Source: Gluconobacter albidus
Lineage (GTDB): Bacteria; Pseudomonadota; Alphaproteobacteria; Acetobacterales; Acetobacteraceae
Direction of reading: 5' to 3'
Assembly (NCBI RefSeq): GCF_002723915.1
Contig: NZ_BEWL01000002.1
Coordinates: 186,001-250,000, forward strand
DNA length: 64,000 nucleotides
Under the pieces are notes generated by a model, which searched no databases, was not told where the DNA came from, and saw only the letters and a list, made by a program, of their open reading frames with translations. This document shows, one piece after another, positions 1-8,161 of the stretch. Position numbers and translations under genes: made by a program. The stretch's first letter is position 1. Every line of letters starts with the position of its first letter.

Positions 1-150
1 GCATTGCCATGGATCATGATTGGCGTTGTCTGGATCTATGCCCTGATCTGGATGGTCATCATTGATCTCATCAAAATCGTTTCCAGTTCTCAAATAAAGC
101 GTCGCGAAGAGAACAGCCTGAAACTCGGTCAGCCTGTTATTCACAACTAA
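1..150 (+). CDS. C-terminal end of a probable P-type cation-transporting ATPase (partial)
   Basis: Only the last 49 codons are present; the gene enters from the left edge and stops with TAA. The fragment is one hydrophobic segment rich in Trp, Ile and Val, with a WIYALIWMVIIDLIK core, followed by a basic, hydrophilic tail. This arrangement resembles the last transmembrane helix and cytoplasmic tail of plasma-membrane proton-efflux P-type ATPases, where an aromatic helix ends in Asp-x-x-Lys. No catalytic motif is visible in the fragment, so the family is an inference. It lies 29 bp upstream of the polyphosphate kinase gene and probably shares its transcript. Confidence 0.45.
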   Translation, partial: ALPWIMIGVVWIYALIWMVIIDLIKIVSSSQIKRREENSLKLGQPVIHN

Positions 151-179
151 ATATAAAATTTAAAAAAAGGATATCTGTT

Positions 180-1016
180 ATGGATTTGCGTCGCAAATTG
201 ATCGTCAAGCCGGGAACCACGGTTCGCCTTAAAGATGTCAACGCATCTTATCACGCTCACTACAAAACAGAACATGACGCCGACAAGGATATTGAAGAAC
301 ATCAGGCACGTGTCAGCGCCTATCAGCAAAAACTATATGCCGAAAAAAAGCATGCCCTTTTGATTGTTCTTCAGGGAATTGATGCGGCTGGTAAAGATGG
401 TACCTGTTGGCACGTCATGAAAGCGATGAACCCTCAGGGCACATCCGTGCATGGCTTCAAACAGCCAGCGGAAGAAGAAAAGCTCCATGATTTCTTATGG
501 CGCGTTCATCCTTATACGCCTGCCCGAGGACAGGTCAGTGTGTTTAACCGATCGCATTACGAAGATGTGTTGGTAACCAGAGTGCATGATCTGGTTCCCA
601 AAAAAATCTGGTCAAATCGTTATGACCTGATCAACGATTTTGAAAAAATGCTGGTTGCGAACAATGTGACCATTCTGAAGTTCTTCTTATATATTACGCC
701 GGAAGAACAGTTGGAACGCTTTCGTCAGCGTCTGAATGATCCGGCCAGACAGTGGAAAATCAGTGATGCTGATTACAAGGAGCGGGAGTACTGGGATAAA
801 TATACTGCCGCATATCAGGACATGATGGAAAAATGTTCAACAAAGCATGCTCCTTGGTACATTATTCCATCCAATAACAAATGGTTCAGAAATCTTGCCG
901 TGTCTAATATTATCTGGAAAACCCTTCAGGACATGGACCTGAAATTTCCGGAACCTACTGTTGATATTGAGAAAATCAGAAAAGAATATCATCACGCGAA
1001 AAAGGAAAATATCTAA
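180..1016 (+). CDS. ppk2: PPK2-family polyphosphate kinase (polyphosphate:nucleotide phosphotransferase)
   Basis: A 278-aa cytoplasmic protein of normal single-domain PPK2 length. A Walker A-like loop GIDAAGKDG lies near residues 67-75, and the family motif FNRSHYEDVLVTRVH follows near residues 121-135 (Walker B and lid region). PPK2 enzymes move phosphate between inorganic polyphosphate and nucleoside mono- or diphosphates; the class (ADP or AMP preferring) cannot be read from motifs alone. The start is well supported by AAGGAT about 9 nt upstream of ATG. AT content is clearly higher than in the genes beyond 2.4 kb, as in its two neighbours. A role in energy or phosphate buffering next to a cation ATPase is inferred. 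Confidence 0.92.
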   Translation: MDLRRKLIVKPGTTVRLKDVNASYHAHYKTEHDADKDIEEHQARVSAYQQKLYAEKKHALLIVLQGIDAAGKDGTCWHVMKAMNPQGTSVHGFKQPAEEEKLHDFLWRVHPYTPARGQVSVFNRSHYEDVLVTRVHDLVPKKIWSNRYDLINDFEKMLVANNVTILKFFLYITPEEQLERFRQRLNDPARQWKISDADYKEREYWDKYTAAYQDMMEKCSTKHAPWYIIPSNNKWFRNLAVSNIIWKTLQDMDLKFPEPTVDIEKIRKEYHHAKKENI

Positions 1017-1084
1017 TTCCGAGGCTCAGGGGCGGCCTTTTTGTTTGGGATTTGAGATTCCCGGTTTCTGGGCTGGTATGATTG

Positions 1085-2341
1085 ATGAATATAACGCTTT
1101 TTATTTTCCTGATGGTTTATCTGGCAATGGGGCTGGGCAAATTGCCCGGCTTCAAAGTCGATCGTACAGGCGCGGCCATGATTGGTGCCATGGCGATGAT
1201 GGCTGTGGGCAGTATAGGTGCCAAAGCTGCATGGGTGGCAGTCGATTATCGAACCATCGGTATGCTTTTCGGCTTGATGGTCGTGTCGGGTGCCTTCGCT
1301 GAATCCGGGTTTTATGAATGGACAGCACGCAAGGTTGCAACGCTTTCTGTAGGGCCAATAGCACTTCTGGCCGTCTTTGTAGCGGTGTCCGGTTGCCTGT
1401 CAGCGTTGCTGACGAATGATGTCGTTGTGGTGGCCATGACGCCTCTTCTGGTCTCCGTAACTTTGGCGCGTGGCCTTAATCCGGTTCCGTTTCTGCTGGC
1501 TTTTTGCTTTGCCGCCAATACAGGATCAGCCGGGACTTTAATTGGGAGCCCGCAAAATATGATTGCAGCCCAGGAACTCGGGATTTCATTTACAGGCTTT
1601 TTATCTGTCGCTGGAATACCGGCCTTGCTGTCCTTGCCTATTGTATGGGGGATTGTTGCCTGGATGTATCGTGGAAAATGGACTTTAGAACATGCAGGAG
1701 TTTCCAAGGAAAGAACCGGAACAAAAACGGAGCAAACTCCCTTAAATATTCAGGAGACCTGCAAAGCAATATTTATAACCATTTCCGTGATTATCGCATT
1801 TGTTTTGGATGTTTGGCCAAAAGAGCTGGTCGCGTTGACGGCTGCTGCAATTCTTCTTTTGAATAGAAAAATTTCATCGAATGATGTTCTCCGTAGAGTT
1901 GACGCAAATCTTTTATTGTTGATATCAGGTCTGTTTATCGTCAACGCGGCATTATCAAAAACAGGTTTGCCACAAAATATTCTACACCATCTTCATGGCT
2001 ATGGAATTGATTTGAATGATCCCCTGTCCCTGTTTCTGACGAGCGCAACTTTGAGTAATATTATTGGAAACAACCCTACTGTCATGTTGCTGGTCCCATT
2101 CCTGAATTCAGGTGAAAACGTGAATGCCGTGGGGGCTGCTTTGGCACTGGGAACAGGTTTCTTCAGCAACCTGATCATCTTTGGCAGCCTTGCAGGGATT
2201 ATTGTTGTCGAGCAATCAGCGCGCTGCGGCGTGAAGATTTCATTCGGGACTTTTACGCGCGTGGGGGCCCCAATCTCTGCCGCCTGTATGTTGATGGCTG
2301 CAGGTTGGATCATTTTCCTGACGAGCCACCAGTCATACTGA
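1085..2341 (+). CDS. SLC13/ArsB-type anion permease
   Basis: A 418-aa inner-membrane protein with about 11 hydrophobic segments. Two pseudo-symmetric hairpin motifs typical of the ion-transporter superfamily are visible: LTNDVVVVAMTPL in the first half and SNIIGNNPTVMLLVP in the second. Members export arsenite or move di- and tricarboxylates or inorganic anions with Na+ or H+. The two Asn-rich hairpins form the substrate site, but the substrate is not readable here. No ArsR, ArsC or sensor gene is nearby, so an arsenite role is unsupported. ATG at 1085 is preferred over the preceding TTG codon. Codon use is AT-rich like ppk2, unlike the following island. Confidence 0.85.
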   Translation: MNITLFIFLMVYLAMGLGKLPGFKVDRTGAAMIGAMAMMAVGSIGAKAAWVAVDYRTIGMLFGLMVVSGAFAESGFYEWTARKVATLSVGPIALLAVFVAVSGCLSALLTNDVVVVAMTPLLVSVTLARGLNPVPFLLAFCFAANTGSAGTLIGSPQNMIAAQELGISFTGFLSVAGIPALLSLPIVWGIVAWMYRGKWTLEHAGVSKERTGTKTEQTPLNIQETCKAIFITISVIIAFVLDVWPKELVALTAAAILLLNRKISSNDVLRRVDANLLLLISGLFIVNAALSKTGLPQNILHHLHGYGIDLNDPLSLFLTSATLSNIIGNNPTVMLLVPFLNSGENVNAVGAALALGTGFFSNLIIFGSLAGIIVVEQSARCGVKISFGTFTRVGAPISAACMLMAAGWIIFLTSHQSY

Positions 2342-2360
2342 TGCCAGGAGGAATGAGGCT

Positions 2361-2388
2361 GGGCGGATACCATTTTTGATACCCGCCC
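2361..2388. terminator. Hairpin between convergent genes
   Basis: Arms GGGCGGATA and TACCCGCCC (one mismatch) flank a 10-nt loop between the convergent permease and reductase genes. No U-run follows on either strand, so a bidirectional, perhaps Rho-assisted terminator is the most that can be claimed. Confidence 0.4.
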
Positions 2389-2435
2389 GGTTTGACCGTC
2401 TCTGTAATAGGGGGAAGGCGTTACGCTCTGGCTTG

Positions 2436-3338
2436 CTATGCGGCTGACTTCGTCAGGCATTCCATGGCAAGTCGGCAGGCTGCGAGATCCCACGCGGCAC
2501 AGCCGACGCTTTTGAAAAAGACCGGCTGGTCCTGCTCAGGCTTCTCCTCAAGGAAATCCGCCAGAGCCCACACCTCTGACCAATTTTTCCCGGCCTGAAG
2601 AATGTCCCCCGCTTCGTGGGGTGCGCCAATGGGATCATCGACAACGCAAAGACTTTTCAGGACGATCCCCGGTCCGATCTCGATCATGTCCGGTTTGTAT
2701 GCACCGACACCGATCACCAGTGTTTCCGGCGCAGCCTCCTGATCGAAAAGGATTTCCCGGCTGCTGGTGACGGAAATGACCGCATCGTAACGGTCTGCTG
2801 TCTCTCTCTCGGCCTGAATGCGAAGAGCGGGGTAAGGGCCCTCGATCAGGGACTGGATACGCTGCGTGTTCCGCCCACGGATCGTCACGGAAAGGCCCGG
2901 ATAGAGCTCATTCAGTGCTTCAAGATGAACCCGTGCCTGTGCGCCGGTCCCGATGAGCAGAACGTGTTGAAGGCGTTTTGGTCGAAAGCAGGACAGTCCA
3001 AGCATCGAGATCGCGGCGGTGCGCCGCTCGGTCGCGGTAATGCCGTTCATGGCGAACAAAAAACGTCCGTTTTGCCCATCCAGACACGTCACCTGTCCCT
3101 GAAGGGTCGGTAGAGCGCTATTTCCGGGAAAAATGGTCAACAGCTTGTGTGCGATCAGGTCCGGCCCACAGGCCACCATCGACAGCACCGTTCCGGTGCG
3201 GTCGGCGGTCGGCACGACAAGGCGTTCCGGACAGACGATGGTCCCGTCCCGATATTCCGTAATGGCTGTTCTCAGCGCTGCGATCAGGGGCTGAAAGGGC
3301 AGGGCCTGTCGTGTTTCATCGGCAGAGAGAAGGCGCAT
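2436..3338 (-). CDS. Ornithine cyclodeaminase/mu-crystallin family ketimine reductase
   Basis: A 300-aa NAD(P)-dependent protein. The dinucleotide-binding loop VLLIGTGAQARVHLEAL lies near residues 125-141, and the family's substrate-side sequence RRTAAISMLGLSCF lies just before it. The family includes ornithine cyclodeaminase, alanine dehydrogenase and delta-1-pyrroline/piperideine-2-carboxylate reductases. The short length and the D-amino-acid transaminase and RidA next door favour reduction of a cyclic ketimine made when a D-amino acid is deaminated; this is inference. ATG follows GGAG closely. It is the last gene of a minus-strand trio (transaminase, RidA, this gene). Confidence 0.85.
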   Translation of the reverse strand: MRLLSADETRQALPFQPLIAALRTAITEYRDGTIVCPERLVVPTADRTGTVLSMVACGPDLIAHKLLTIFPGNSALPTLQGQVTCLDGQNGRFLFAMNGITATERRTAAISMLGLSCFRPKRLQHVLLIGTGAQARVHLEALNELYPGLSVTIRGRNTQRIQSLIEGPYPALRIQAERETADRYDAVISVTSSREILFDQEAAPETLVIGVGAYKPDMIEIGPGIVLKSLCVVDDPIGAPHEAGDILQAGKNWSEVWALADFLEEKPEQDQPVFFKSVGCAAWDLAACRLAMECLTKSAA

Positions 3339-3378
3339 GGAGGCTCCGGGACAGTGTCAGGGGAAGGGGAGTTTTGCC

Positions 3379-3732
3379 TCAGGAGCCGAGGCGTGCAACC
3401 AGCGTCATTTCGACTTTCCAGGCGGGGTCCACCAGACGGGCTTCCACCGTGGCCCGTGCAGGCTTGGCGTCCTGATCGAGCCAGGCGTCCCACGCTCTGT
3501 TCATCGCGCCGATCTCGGAAATATCCGTCAGGAAGATCTGGACGGAGACGATGTCGCTTTTCCGGCTTCCGGCCTGTGCCAGAAGGCTGTCAATCTGATG
3601 GAGGACGTTGGCGGTCTGGCCTTCGGTGTCCAAGGTTTCGTCGGTGGTCACCTGACCCGCAAAGTGGATCATGCCATTGCAGATTACAGCGCCGCTGAGG
3701 CGCTCGTGAGGATCCAGACGTGTGATCGACAT
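3379..3732 (-). CDS. RidA/YjgF-family enamine/imine deaminase
   Basis: A 117-aa single-domain protein of typical Rid length. The C-terminal half carries the family's substrate-binding Arg in ARATVEARLVDP and the Glu in KVEMTLVARL. Rid proteins hydrolyse reactive 2-aminoacrylate or imine intermediates released by PLP enzymes and FAD oxidases. It lies between a D-amino-acid transaminase and a ketimine reductase on the same strand (33-bp and 40-bp gaps), so clean-up of an imine intermediate in the same pathway is likely. The Rid subfamily (RidA or Rid1-7) is not resolved. An AAGGA sequence lies about 10 nt before the ATG. Confidence 0.88.
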   Translation of the reverse strand: MSITRLDPHERLSGAVICNGMIHFAGQVTTDETLDTEGQTANVLHQIDSLLAQAGSRKSDIVSVQIFLTDISEIGAMNRAWDAWLDQDAKPARATVEARLVDPAWKVEMTLVARLGS

Positions 3733-3765
3733 TGCTGATGGTCCTTGTTCTTGGGGAAGGAAATT

Positions 3766-4641
3766 TCAGGAAATGATTGCGGGCAGCTGCATGACGTCCT
3801 GCAGATAGGCATCATAAAGACTGCGGAAAACCGGACCGGGAGCACCGCCGCCGACACTCACACCATCCATTTCGATAACGGGGACGGCGATCGTCGAGGC
3901 ACTCGTGTAAAAGACTTCCGTCGCGCACAGAACGTCCGCCTTTGAAAACGGCCGCTCCACGATCGTCAGACCGTGACGTTTGGCAATTTCGATGATCGTG
4001 CGTCGCGTAATGCCTGGAAGAATATCCTGAGAAAGATTGCGCGTAATCAGCTCGTTGCTCGCACTGACGATGAATGCGGTCGAGGAAGCGCCTTCGGTGA
4101 TCTCGTCGCCATCCAGCATCCAGGCCTCGTTCACCCCGGCCTGTTTCACGGCGTGCTTGGCCATGACCTGCGCCAGAAGCGATGTGGACTTGATGTCCCG
4201 TCGCGCCCAGCGCAGATCGGGCACGGTAATGATCCGCCCCCCGGTTTTGATGACCGGATTGGACTGGACCCGGTTGAACTGCGGGAACATCACCACGGTG
4301 GGCTCAAGACCGTCCTTGTACTGGAAAGCCCGTTCGGCCACACCGCGGCTGACCTGAATATAGATCAGCCCGTTGCGCAGTTCATTGCGGCGCATGAGTT
4401 CGGTCTCAACGCCAGTCCATTTCTCGATGCTGAACGGGTTGGCAATGCCGATCTCTGCCAGTGAGCGGTCCAGACGCCGGAGATGGTGGTCGTTATCCAC
4501 CAGACGCCCCTCAATGACGGCCGTCACCTCATAGACGCCATCCCCGAAAAGAAACCCGCGATCCATGACAGGAATGACGGCCTCCCGAAGAGGAACGAAT
4601 TTACCCATAACGAACCCGATACGGTTGTCGACAGTCGACAC
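3766..4641 (-). CDS. dat: D-amino-acid transaminase (class IV PLP aminotransferase)
   Basis: A 291-aa fold-type IV aminotransferase. The family signature DRGFLFGDGVYEV lies near residues 27-39, the PLP lysine is in DIKSTSLLAQ, and the phosphate-side motif TEGASSTAFIV follows. These match D-alanine-type transaminases better than branched-chain enzymes (a separate ilvE lies at 52856). It converts a D-amino acid and 2-oxoglutarate or pyruvate into the 2-oxo acid. The start is GTG at 4641 with GGAGG just upstream. It is transcribed away from the hydantoinase and leads the trio dat-ridA-reductase. A 15-bp palindrome touches the start codon. It could serve D-amino-acid catabolism rather than cell-wall D-Glu synthesis; context favours catabolism. 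Confidence 0.88.
   Translation of the reverse strand: MSTVDNRIGFVMGKFVPLREAVIPVMDRGFLFGDGVYEVTAVIEGRLVDNDHHLRRLDRSLAEIGIANPFSIEKWTGVETELMRRNELRNGLIYIQVSRGVAERAFQYKDGLEPTVVMFPQFNRVQSNPVIKTGGRIITVPDLRWARRDIKSTSLLAQVMAKHAVKQAGVNEAWMLDGDEITEGASSTAFIVSASNELITRNLSQDILPGITRRTIIEIAKRHGLTIVERPFSKADVLCATEVFYTSASTIAVPVIEMDGVSVGGGAPGPVFRSLYDAYLQDVMQLPAIIS
4626..4640. repeat. 15-bp perfect palindrome abutting the dat start codon
   Basis: TGTCGACAGTCGACA is its own reverse complement around a central A. It covers the first codons of the transaminase gene, beside its GTG start. It may be an operator, an mRNA hairpin or chance overlap of two GTCGAC hexamers. Confidence 0.5.
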
Positions 4642-4843
4642 GATCCCTCCACTGCAAGCCGGTCTGTTGAGGTCTTGTATAAAAGAAGTTTCCCGCGCTG
4701 GCGTATCGGATATCCGGACTGGCTATTCATGGGCGTGATAGTGACCCACAACTGCCGATAGAGCGGACACTGGACGCACTCATGCCTGACATGGAGTATT
4801 TTTCGACCCGATATCATTCCCAGAGCAGGCAAGGACGACCCTC

Positions 4844-6160
4844 ATGGACCATTTCGATCTCATTCTGAAAAACGGGACTGTCGTCACCTCGTCGCAGGAA
4901 CGCGCCGATATTGGCTGCCGTGACGGAAAGATCGTCGCCATCGGAGATCTCGGTCGCGCAGAGGCAACCGAAGTCATCGACTGTACTGGTCTGCACGTCC
5001 TGCCCGGCATCATCGACCCGCATGTCCATCTGCGCGAACCGGGCAATGCCAGCGTCGAGACCATCCATGACGGAACGAGGGGCGCCATTCTTGGCGGCGT
5101 GACGGCGGTTTTCGACATGCCGAATACGGCGGAATCAGTGGTTTCCCAAGAGGTTCTAGACCGCAAGCGCGCCATGATTCCGGGTAAGAGCTGGTGTGAT
5201 ATCGGCCTCTATGTCGGGGCGACGAAGAAGAACATCGACACGCTGGATATACTCGAAGTCCAGGACAATGTCTGCGCGATCAAGGTCTTTGCTGGATCAT
5301 CGACGGGTGATCTTCTTGTGGAGGACGATGCCAGCCTTGAAGCCCTGATGCGGAACGGAACCCGCCGCGTCTGCTACCATTCCGAGGACGAAACGCGCCT
5401 TCAGGAACGCAAAAAACTCTTTTCCGTCGGTCAGCCCTATCGCGCGCATATGGAATGGCGCGACGTCGAATGTGCGTTTCTCGGCACACGCCGCCTGATG
5501 TCGCTGGCCCGCAAAACGGGGCGCAAGACGCATATCCTGCATGTCTCCACCGCGGAAGAACTCGCCTATATGCGCGATTTCAAGGATATCGGAACGGTCG
5601 AGGTTCTGGTCAATCACCTTACGCAGGTCGGACCGGATGTTTACGATCGCCTTGGGGGTTACGCGATCATGAACCCGCCCATCCGTGACCAGCGCCACTA
5701 CGATGCGTCCTGGGCGGCGGTCAATGCGGGAGATGTGGATTGCATCGGCTCCGATCATGCACCCCATTCCCGTGAGGCCAAGGAACGCCCTTGGCCGCTG
5801 ACTTCTGCGGGTCTCACGGGCGTGCAGACGCTTGTCCCCATCATGCTTGATCATGTGAACGCCGGTCGTCTGCCGCTTGAGCGGATGGTATCGCTGATGT
5901 CCGCTGGTCCCGCGCGCGTCTATGGCGCGGTCGGGAAGGGGCATATCGCTCCGGGCTATGACGCGGACTTCACGATCGTCGATCTCGCGCATCGCCAGAC
6001 AATCGAGGAAAGCTGGATTACGTCTCCCTGTGGCTGGACACCGTTTGCAGGGATGTCCTGCACCGGCTGGCCTGTCATGACGGTCATTCGCGGTCAGGCC
6101 GTCATGCGCGAGGACGAAATCATCGGATCGCCCCGCGGTGCGGTCGTGTCCTTTTCCTGA
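4844..6160 (+). CDS. Dihydroorotase/hydantoinase-family cyclic amidohydrolase
   Basis: A 438-aa metal-dependent ring-opening hydrolase. The HxH pair is H60/H62 in DPHVHLREPG, the candidate carbamylated lysine is K147 in AIKVFAGSSTGDLL, further ligands lie in CYHSED and ILHVST, and the catalytic Asp is in GSDHAPHSREAKERPW. The Arg after HVHL and the Asn in MPNT are the carboxylate-binding pair of true dihydroorotases, so dihydroorotate-like substrates (5-carboxymethylhydantoin, dihydroorotate) are possible. The neighbours encode N-carbamoyl-D-amino-acid hydrolase and hydantoin racemase, which favour a hydantoinase role. AAGGA lies about 10 nt before ATG. It is divergent from dat across 202 bp and tail to tail with the LysR gene (3-bp gap). 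Confidence 0.85.
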   Translation: MDHFDLILKNGTVVTSSQERADIGCRDGKIVAIGDLGRAEATEVIDCTGLHVLPGIIDPHVHLREPGNASVETIHDGTRGAILGGVTAVFDMPNTAESVVSQEVLDRKRAMIPGKSWCDIGLYVGATKKNIDTLDILEVQDNVCAIKVFAGSSTGDLLVEDDASLEALMRNGTRRVCYHSEDETRLQERKKLFSVGQPYRAHMEWRDVECAFLGTRRLMSLARKTGRKTHILHVSTAEELAYMRDFKDIGTVEVLVNHLTQVGPDVYDRLGGYAIMNPPIRDQRHYDASWAAVNAGDVDCIGSDHAPHSREAKERPWPLTSAGLTGVQTLVPIMLDHVNAGRLPLERMVSLMSAGPARVYGAVGKGHIAPGYDADFTIVDLAHRQTIEESWITSPCGWTPFAGMSCTGWPVMTVIRGQAVMREDEIIGSPRGAVVSFS

Positions 6161-6163
6161 TGC

Positions 6164-7057
6164 TCAAGGCTCTTTGGGAAGATCGGTCACAACCTCGCGG
6201 ACGCGCTCCAGAAAAAAGCGTCCAAGTCGTGAAAGCGAGCGGTTCTCGGACCATATCGCATACGCGGCGACGGGAATGGCCGGTGCAAAGGGGCGACTGA
6301 CGAGTTTGAAGCGCCCCGACGAGGCCGTCAGCGGGTCCACAATTGCGACCCCCGCATTGGCTTCCGCAAGCGTACAGGCTGTGTTGGCGTAGCGGACTTC
6401 GGCAGAGAAGGTGAAACCCTCGTCTTCCTGATCGAAGGCCGCGCGTGTGGCTTCCCCGAGCTTGGTGCCGGATTCCAGGGCGATGAAATGATAGTCCCGC
6501 AGGTCCCAGGGGCGGATCTGCCGGCGTTCGCTGAGCGGATGGCCCGGCGGCATGACGCAGACCATCTCGCCGCGATACAGAACCTCCGACGCCAGCCCCG
6601 GCTTGCCGCTGAAGCCGAGCGCAAATCCCAGTTCCGCCTTGTGGCTTTCCACACTATTGACGACGCCTTCATAGCGCCGGACGTCGAAATACGTCCGGAT
6701 TTTCGGCCGAAGGGACTGCGTGCGCTGGATCGCCGTTGCCAGCATCCCGTATCCGATCGGCGGTGTGGCCACGAGCCGGAGCTGCCCGGCCCGGCTGTCC
6801 CGAAGATCCTGAATCCGGCCTTCGAGCCGTTCATGCAGATCGAAGATTGCCTCCGCGTCATCCACGATGATCGTGGCTTCAGGCGTCGGGTAAATCCGGT
6901 TGTTGACCCTCTGGAACAGGGCGAAGCCCACCTGATCCTCCATCGTGCGGATGGCATTGCTGATCGCAGGCTGCGACAGCCCCAGAACGCGCGCGGCTGC
7001 GACGGTTGTGTTGTGGCGAATGATTGCCCGGAGGATCTCGATCTGGCGGAGGTTCAT
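6164..7057 (-). CDS. LysR-family transcriptional regulator
   Basis: A 297-aa regulator. The winged-HTH is at residues 1-60 (RQIEILRAIIRHNTTVAAARVLGLSQPAIS split across positions 4-33), followed by a linker helix and a two-lobed effector domain. It is divergent from the nine-gene operon starting with the carbamoylase across a 144-bp gap that contains a TTAGC-N11-GCTAA dyad, the usual LysR T-N11-A geometry. It is therefore the likely pathway-specific, inducer-responsive activator of that operon and its own repressor. No Shine-Dalgarno sequence is evident before the ATG. The inducer is unknown; a carbamoyl- or D-amino acid intermediate is a reasonable guess. Confidence 0.9.
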   Translation of the reverse strand: MNLRQIEILRAIIRHNTTVAAARVLGLSQPAISNAIRTMEDQVGFALFQRVNNRIYPTPEATIIVDDAEAIFDLHERLEGRIQDLRDSRAGQLRLVATPPIGYGMLATAIQRTQSLRPKIRTYFDVRRYEGVVNSVESHKAELGFALGFSGKPGLASEVLYRGEMVCVMPPGHPLSERRQIRPWDLRDYHFIALESGTKLGEATRAAFDQEDEGFTFSAEVRYANTACTLAEANAGVAIVDPLTASSGRFKLVSRPFAPAIPVAAYAIWSENRSLSRLGRFFLERVREVVTDLPKEP

Positions 7058-7093
7058 CTATAAGTTTTTTGAATATGAAGGTGGGATATCTGA

Positions 7094-7114
7094 TTAGCGG
7101 GATTATTGAGCTAA
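7094..7114. promoter_or_regulatory. Candidate LysR-binding dyad
   Basis: TTAGC and GCTAA are separated by exactly 11 bp in the intergenic region between the divergent LysR gene and the carbamoylase operon. The spacing matches the T-N11-A class of LysR operators. It is the best dyad in that gap. Footprinting would be needed for proof. Confidence 0.5.
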
Positions 7115-7201
7115 CCGAAACAAAATGGCAATGAATTTGTAACCGGCCGGTGTGCGAAGGGGTTCGCCGTCGTGCTGCATATGAGACCCGGACGAGAGAA
7201 A

Positions 7202-8161
7202 ATGACTATGGGACGGATCATTCGGATTGCCGCAGCCCAGATGGGCCCGACACAGAAAGCCGATGCGCGGAGCCATACGGTCGGGCGCATGATCGCCCTT
7301 CTGGAAGAGGCAGCCTCGAAAGGTGCCACGCTCGTTGTCTATCCCGAACTCGCGTTCACGACATTCTTCCCGCGCTGGCTGCTTGAGGGAGCGGAGCTCC
7401 TGAAGGAATACGAGCGTTCCATGCCCAATCCGGAGGTCCAGCCTCTGTTCGATCGGGCCAGGGAGCTCGGCATAGGCTTCTATGTCGGCTACGCGGAGAT
7501 CACGTCCGAAGGCGAACGTTTCAATACCAGCATTATTGTTGCGTGCGACGGCACGATCCTTGGCAAGTACCGCAAGGTCCATCTGCCGGGTTCGGTCGAG
7601 CCAAGGCCCGGCGCGCAGTTCCAGCAGCTCGAGAAGCGCTACTTCGAATATGGCGATCTCGGTTTCCCGGTTTATCGTGCGGGAGCGGAATGGTCCGGTG
7701 CCCTTATCGGCATGCTGATCTGCAACGACCGCCGCTGGCCGGAAGCCTGGCGCACGCTGGCCCTGCAAGGCATGGAACTGCTCTGCGTGGGCTATAATTC
7801 CGCCGCCTACGATCCAAACGGCGGCGATACCGAAAGTGCGGATCTGCGCACCTTCCATGCGCAGCTCGTCGCGCAGGCCAATGCGTATATGAATGCCTGC
7901 TGGGCCGTAGCCGTGGCAAAAGCGGGCGACGAGGACGGGTCCTGCCTGATCGGCGGAAGCTGCATCGTTGACCCGAACGGCCAGATTGTTGCCGAGACCA
8001 CGACTCTTGCCGACGAAGTGATTGTCGCGGACTGTGATCTTGATCTCTGCCAGCAGGGCAAGACCAAGATGTTCAACTTCGAGGCACATCGGCGGCCGCA
8101 ATGGTATACCCGCATCACAAGCCAGACGGGCGTCATCTACCCGGAGGACGAAATCGGCTGA
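7202..8161 (+). CDS. N-carbamoyl-D-amino-acid hydrolase (nitrilase superfamily)
   Basis: A 319-aa carbon-nitrogen hydrolase with catalytic triad E49 (VVYPELAFTTFFPRW), K125 (GKYRKVHLPG) and C174 (LICNDRRWPEAWR). FFPRW, LEKRYFEYGDLGFPVY and ICNDRRWPEAWR are hallmarks of Agrobacterium-type D-carbamoylases, as recalled from family knowledge. The enzyme hydrolyses N-carbamoyl-D-amino acids to D-amino acid, CO2 and ammonia. The likely start is ATG at 7202 after a GA-rich stretch; an upstream ATG at 7172 would add ten residues with no support. It is the first gene of an operon reaching to 14451. It would supply the D-amino acid used by the nearby transaminase. Confidence 0.9.
   Translation: MTMGRIIRIAAAQMGPTQKADARSHTVGRMIALLEEAASKGATLVVYPELAFTTFFPRWLLEGAELLKEYERSMPNPEVQPLFDRARELGIGFYVGYAEITSEGERFNTSIIVACDGTILGKYRKVHLPGSVEPRPGAQFQQLEKRYFEYGDLGFPVYRAGAEWSGALIGMLICNDRRWPEAWRTLALQGMELLCVGYNSAAYDPNGGDTESADLRTFHAQLVAQANAYMNACWAVAVAKAGDEDGSCLIGGSCIVDPNGQIVAETTTLADEVIVADCDLDLCQQGKTKMFNFEAHRRPQWYTRITSQTGVIYPEDEIG

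Noticed and set aside
1017-1081. Possible terminator between ppk2 and the permease gene
   Set aside because: A T-run is present, but the stem is only a few base pairs and not convincing.
4707-4716. CGGATATCCG palindrome in the dat/hydantoinase gap
   Set aside because: Only 10 bp with no extended symmetry or partner copy; expected by chance in a window of this size.
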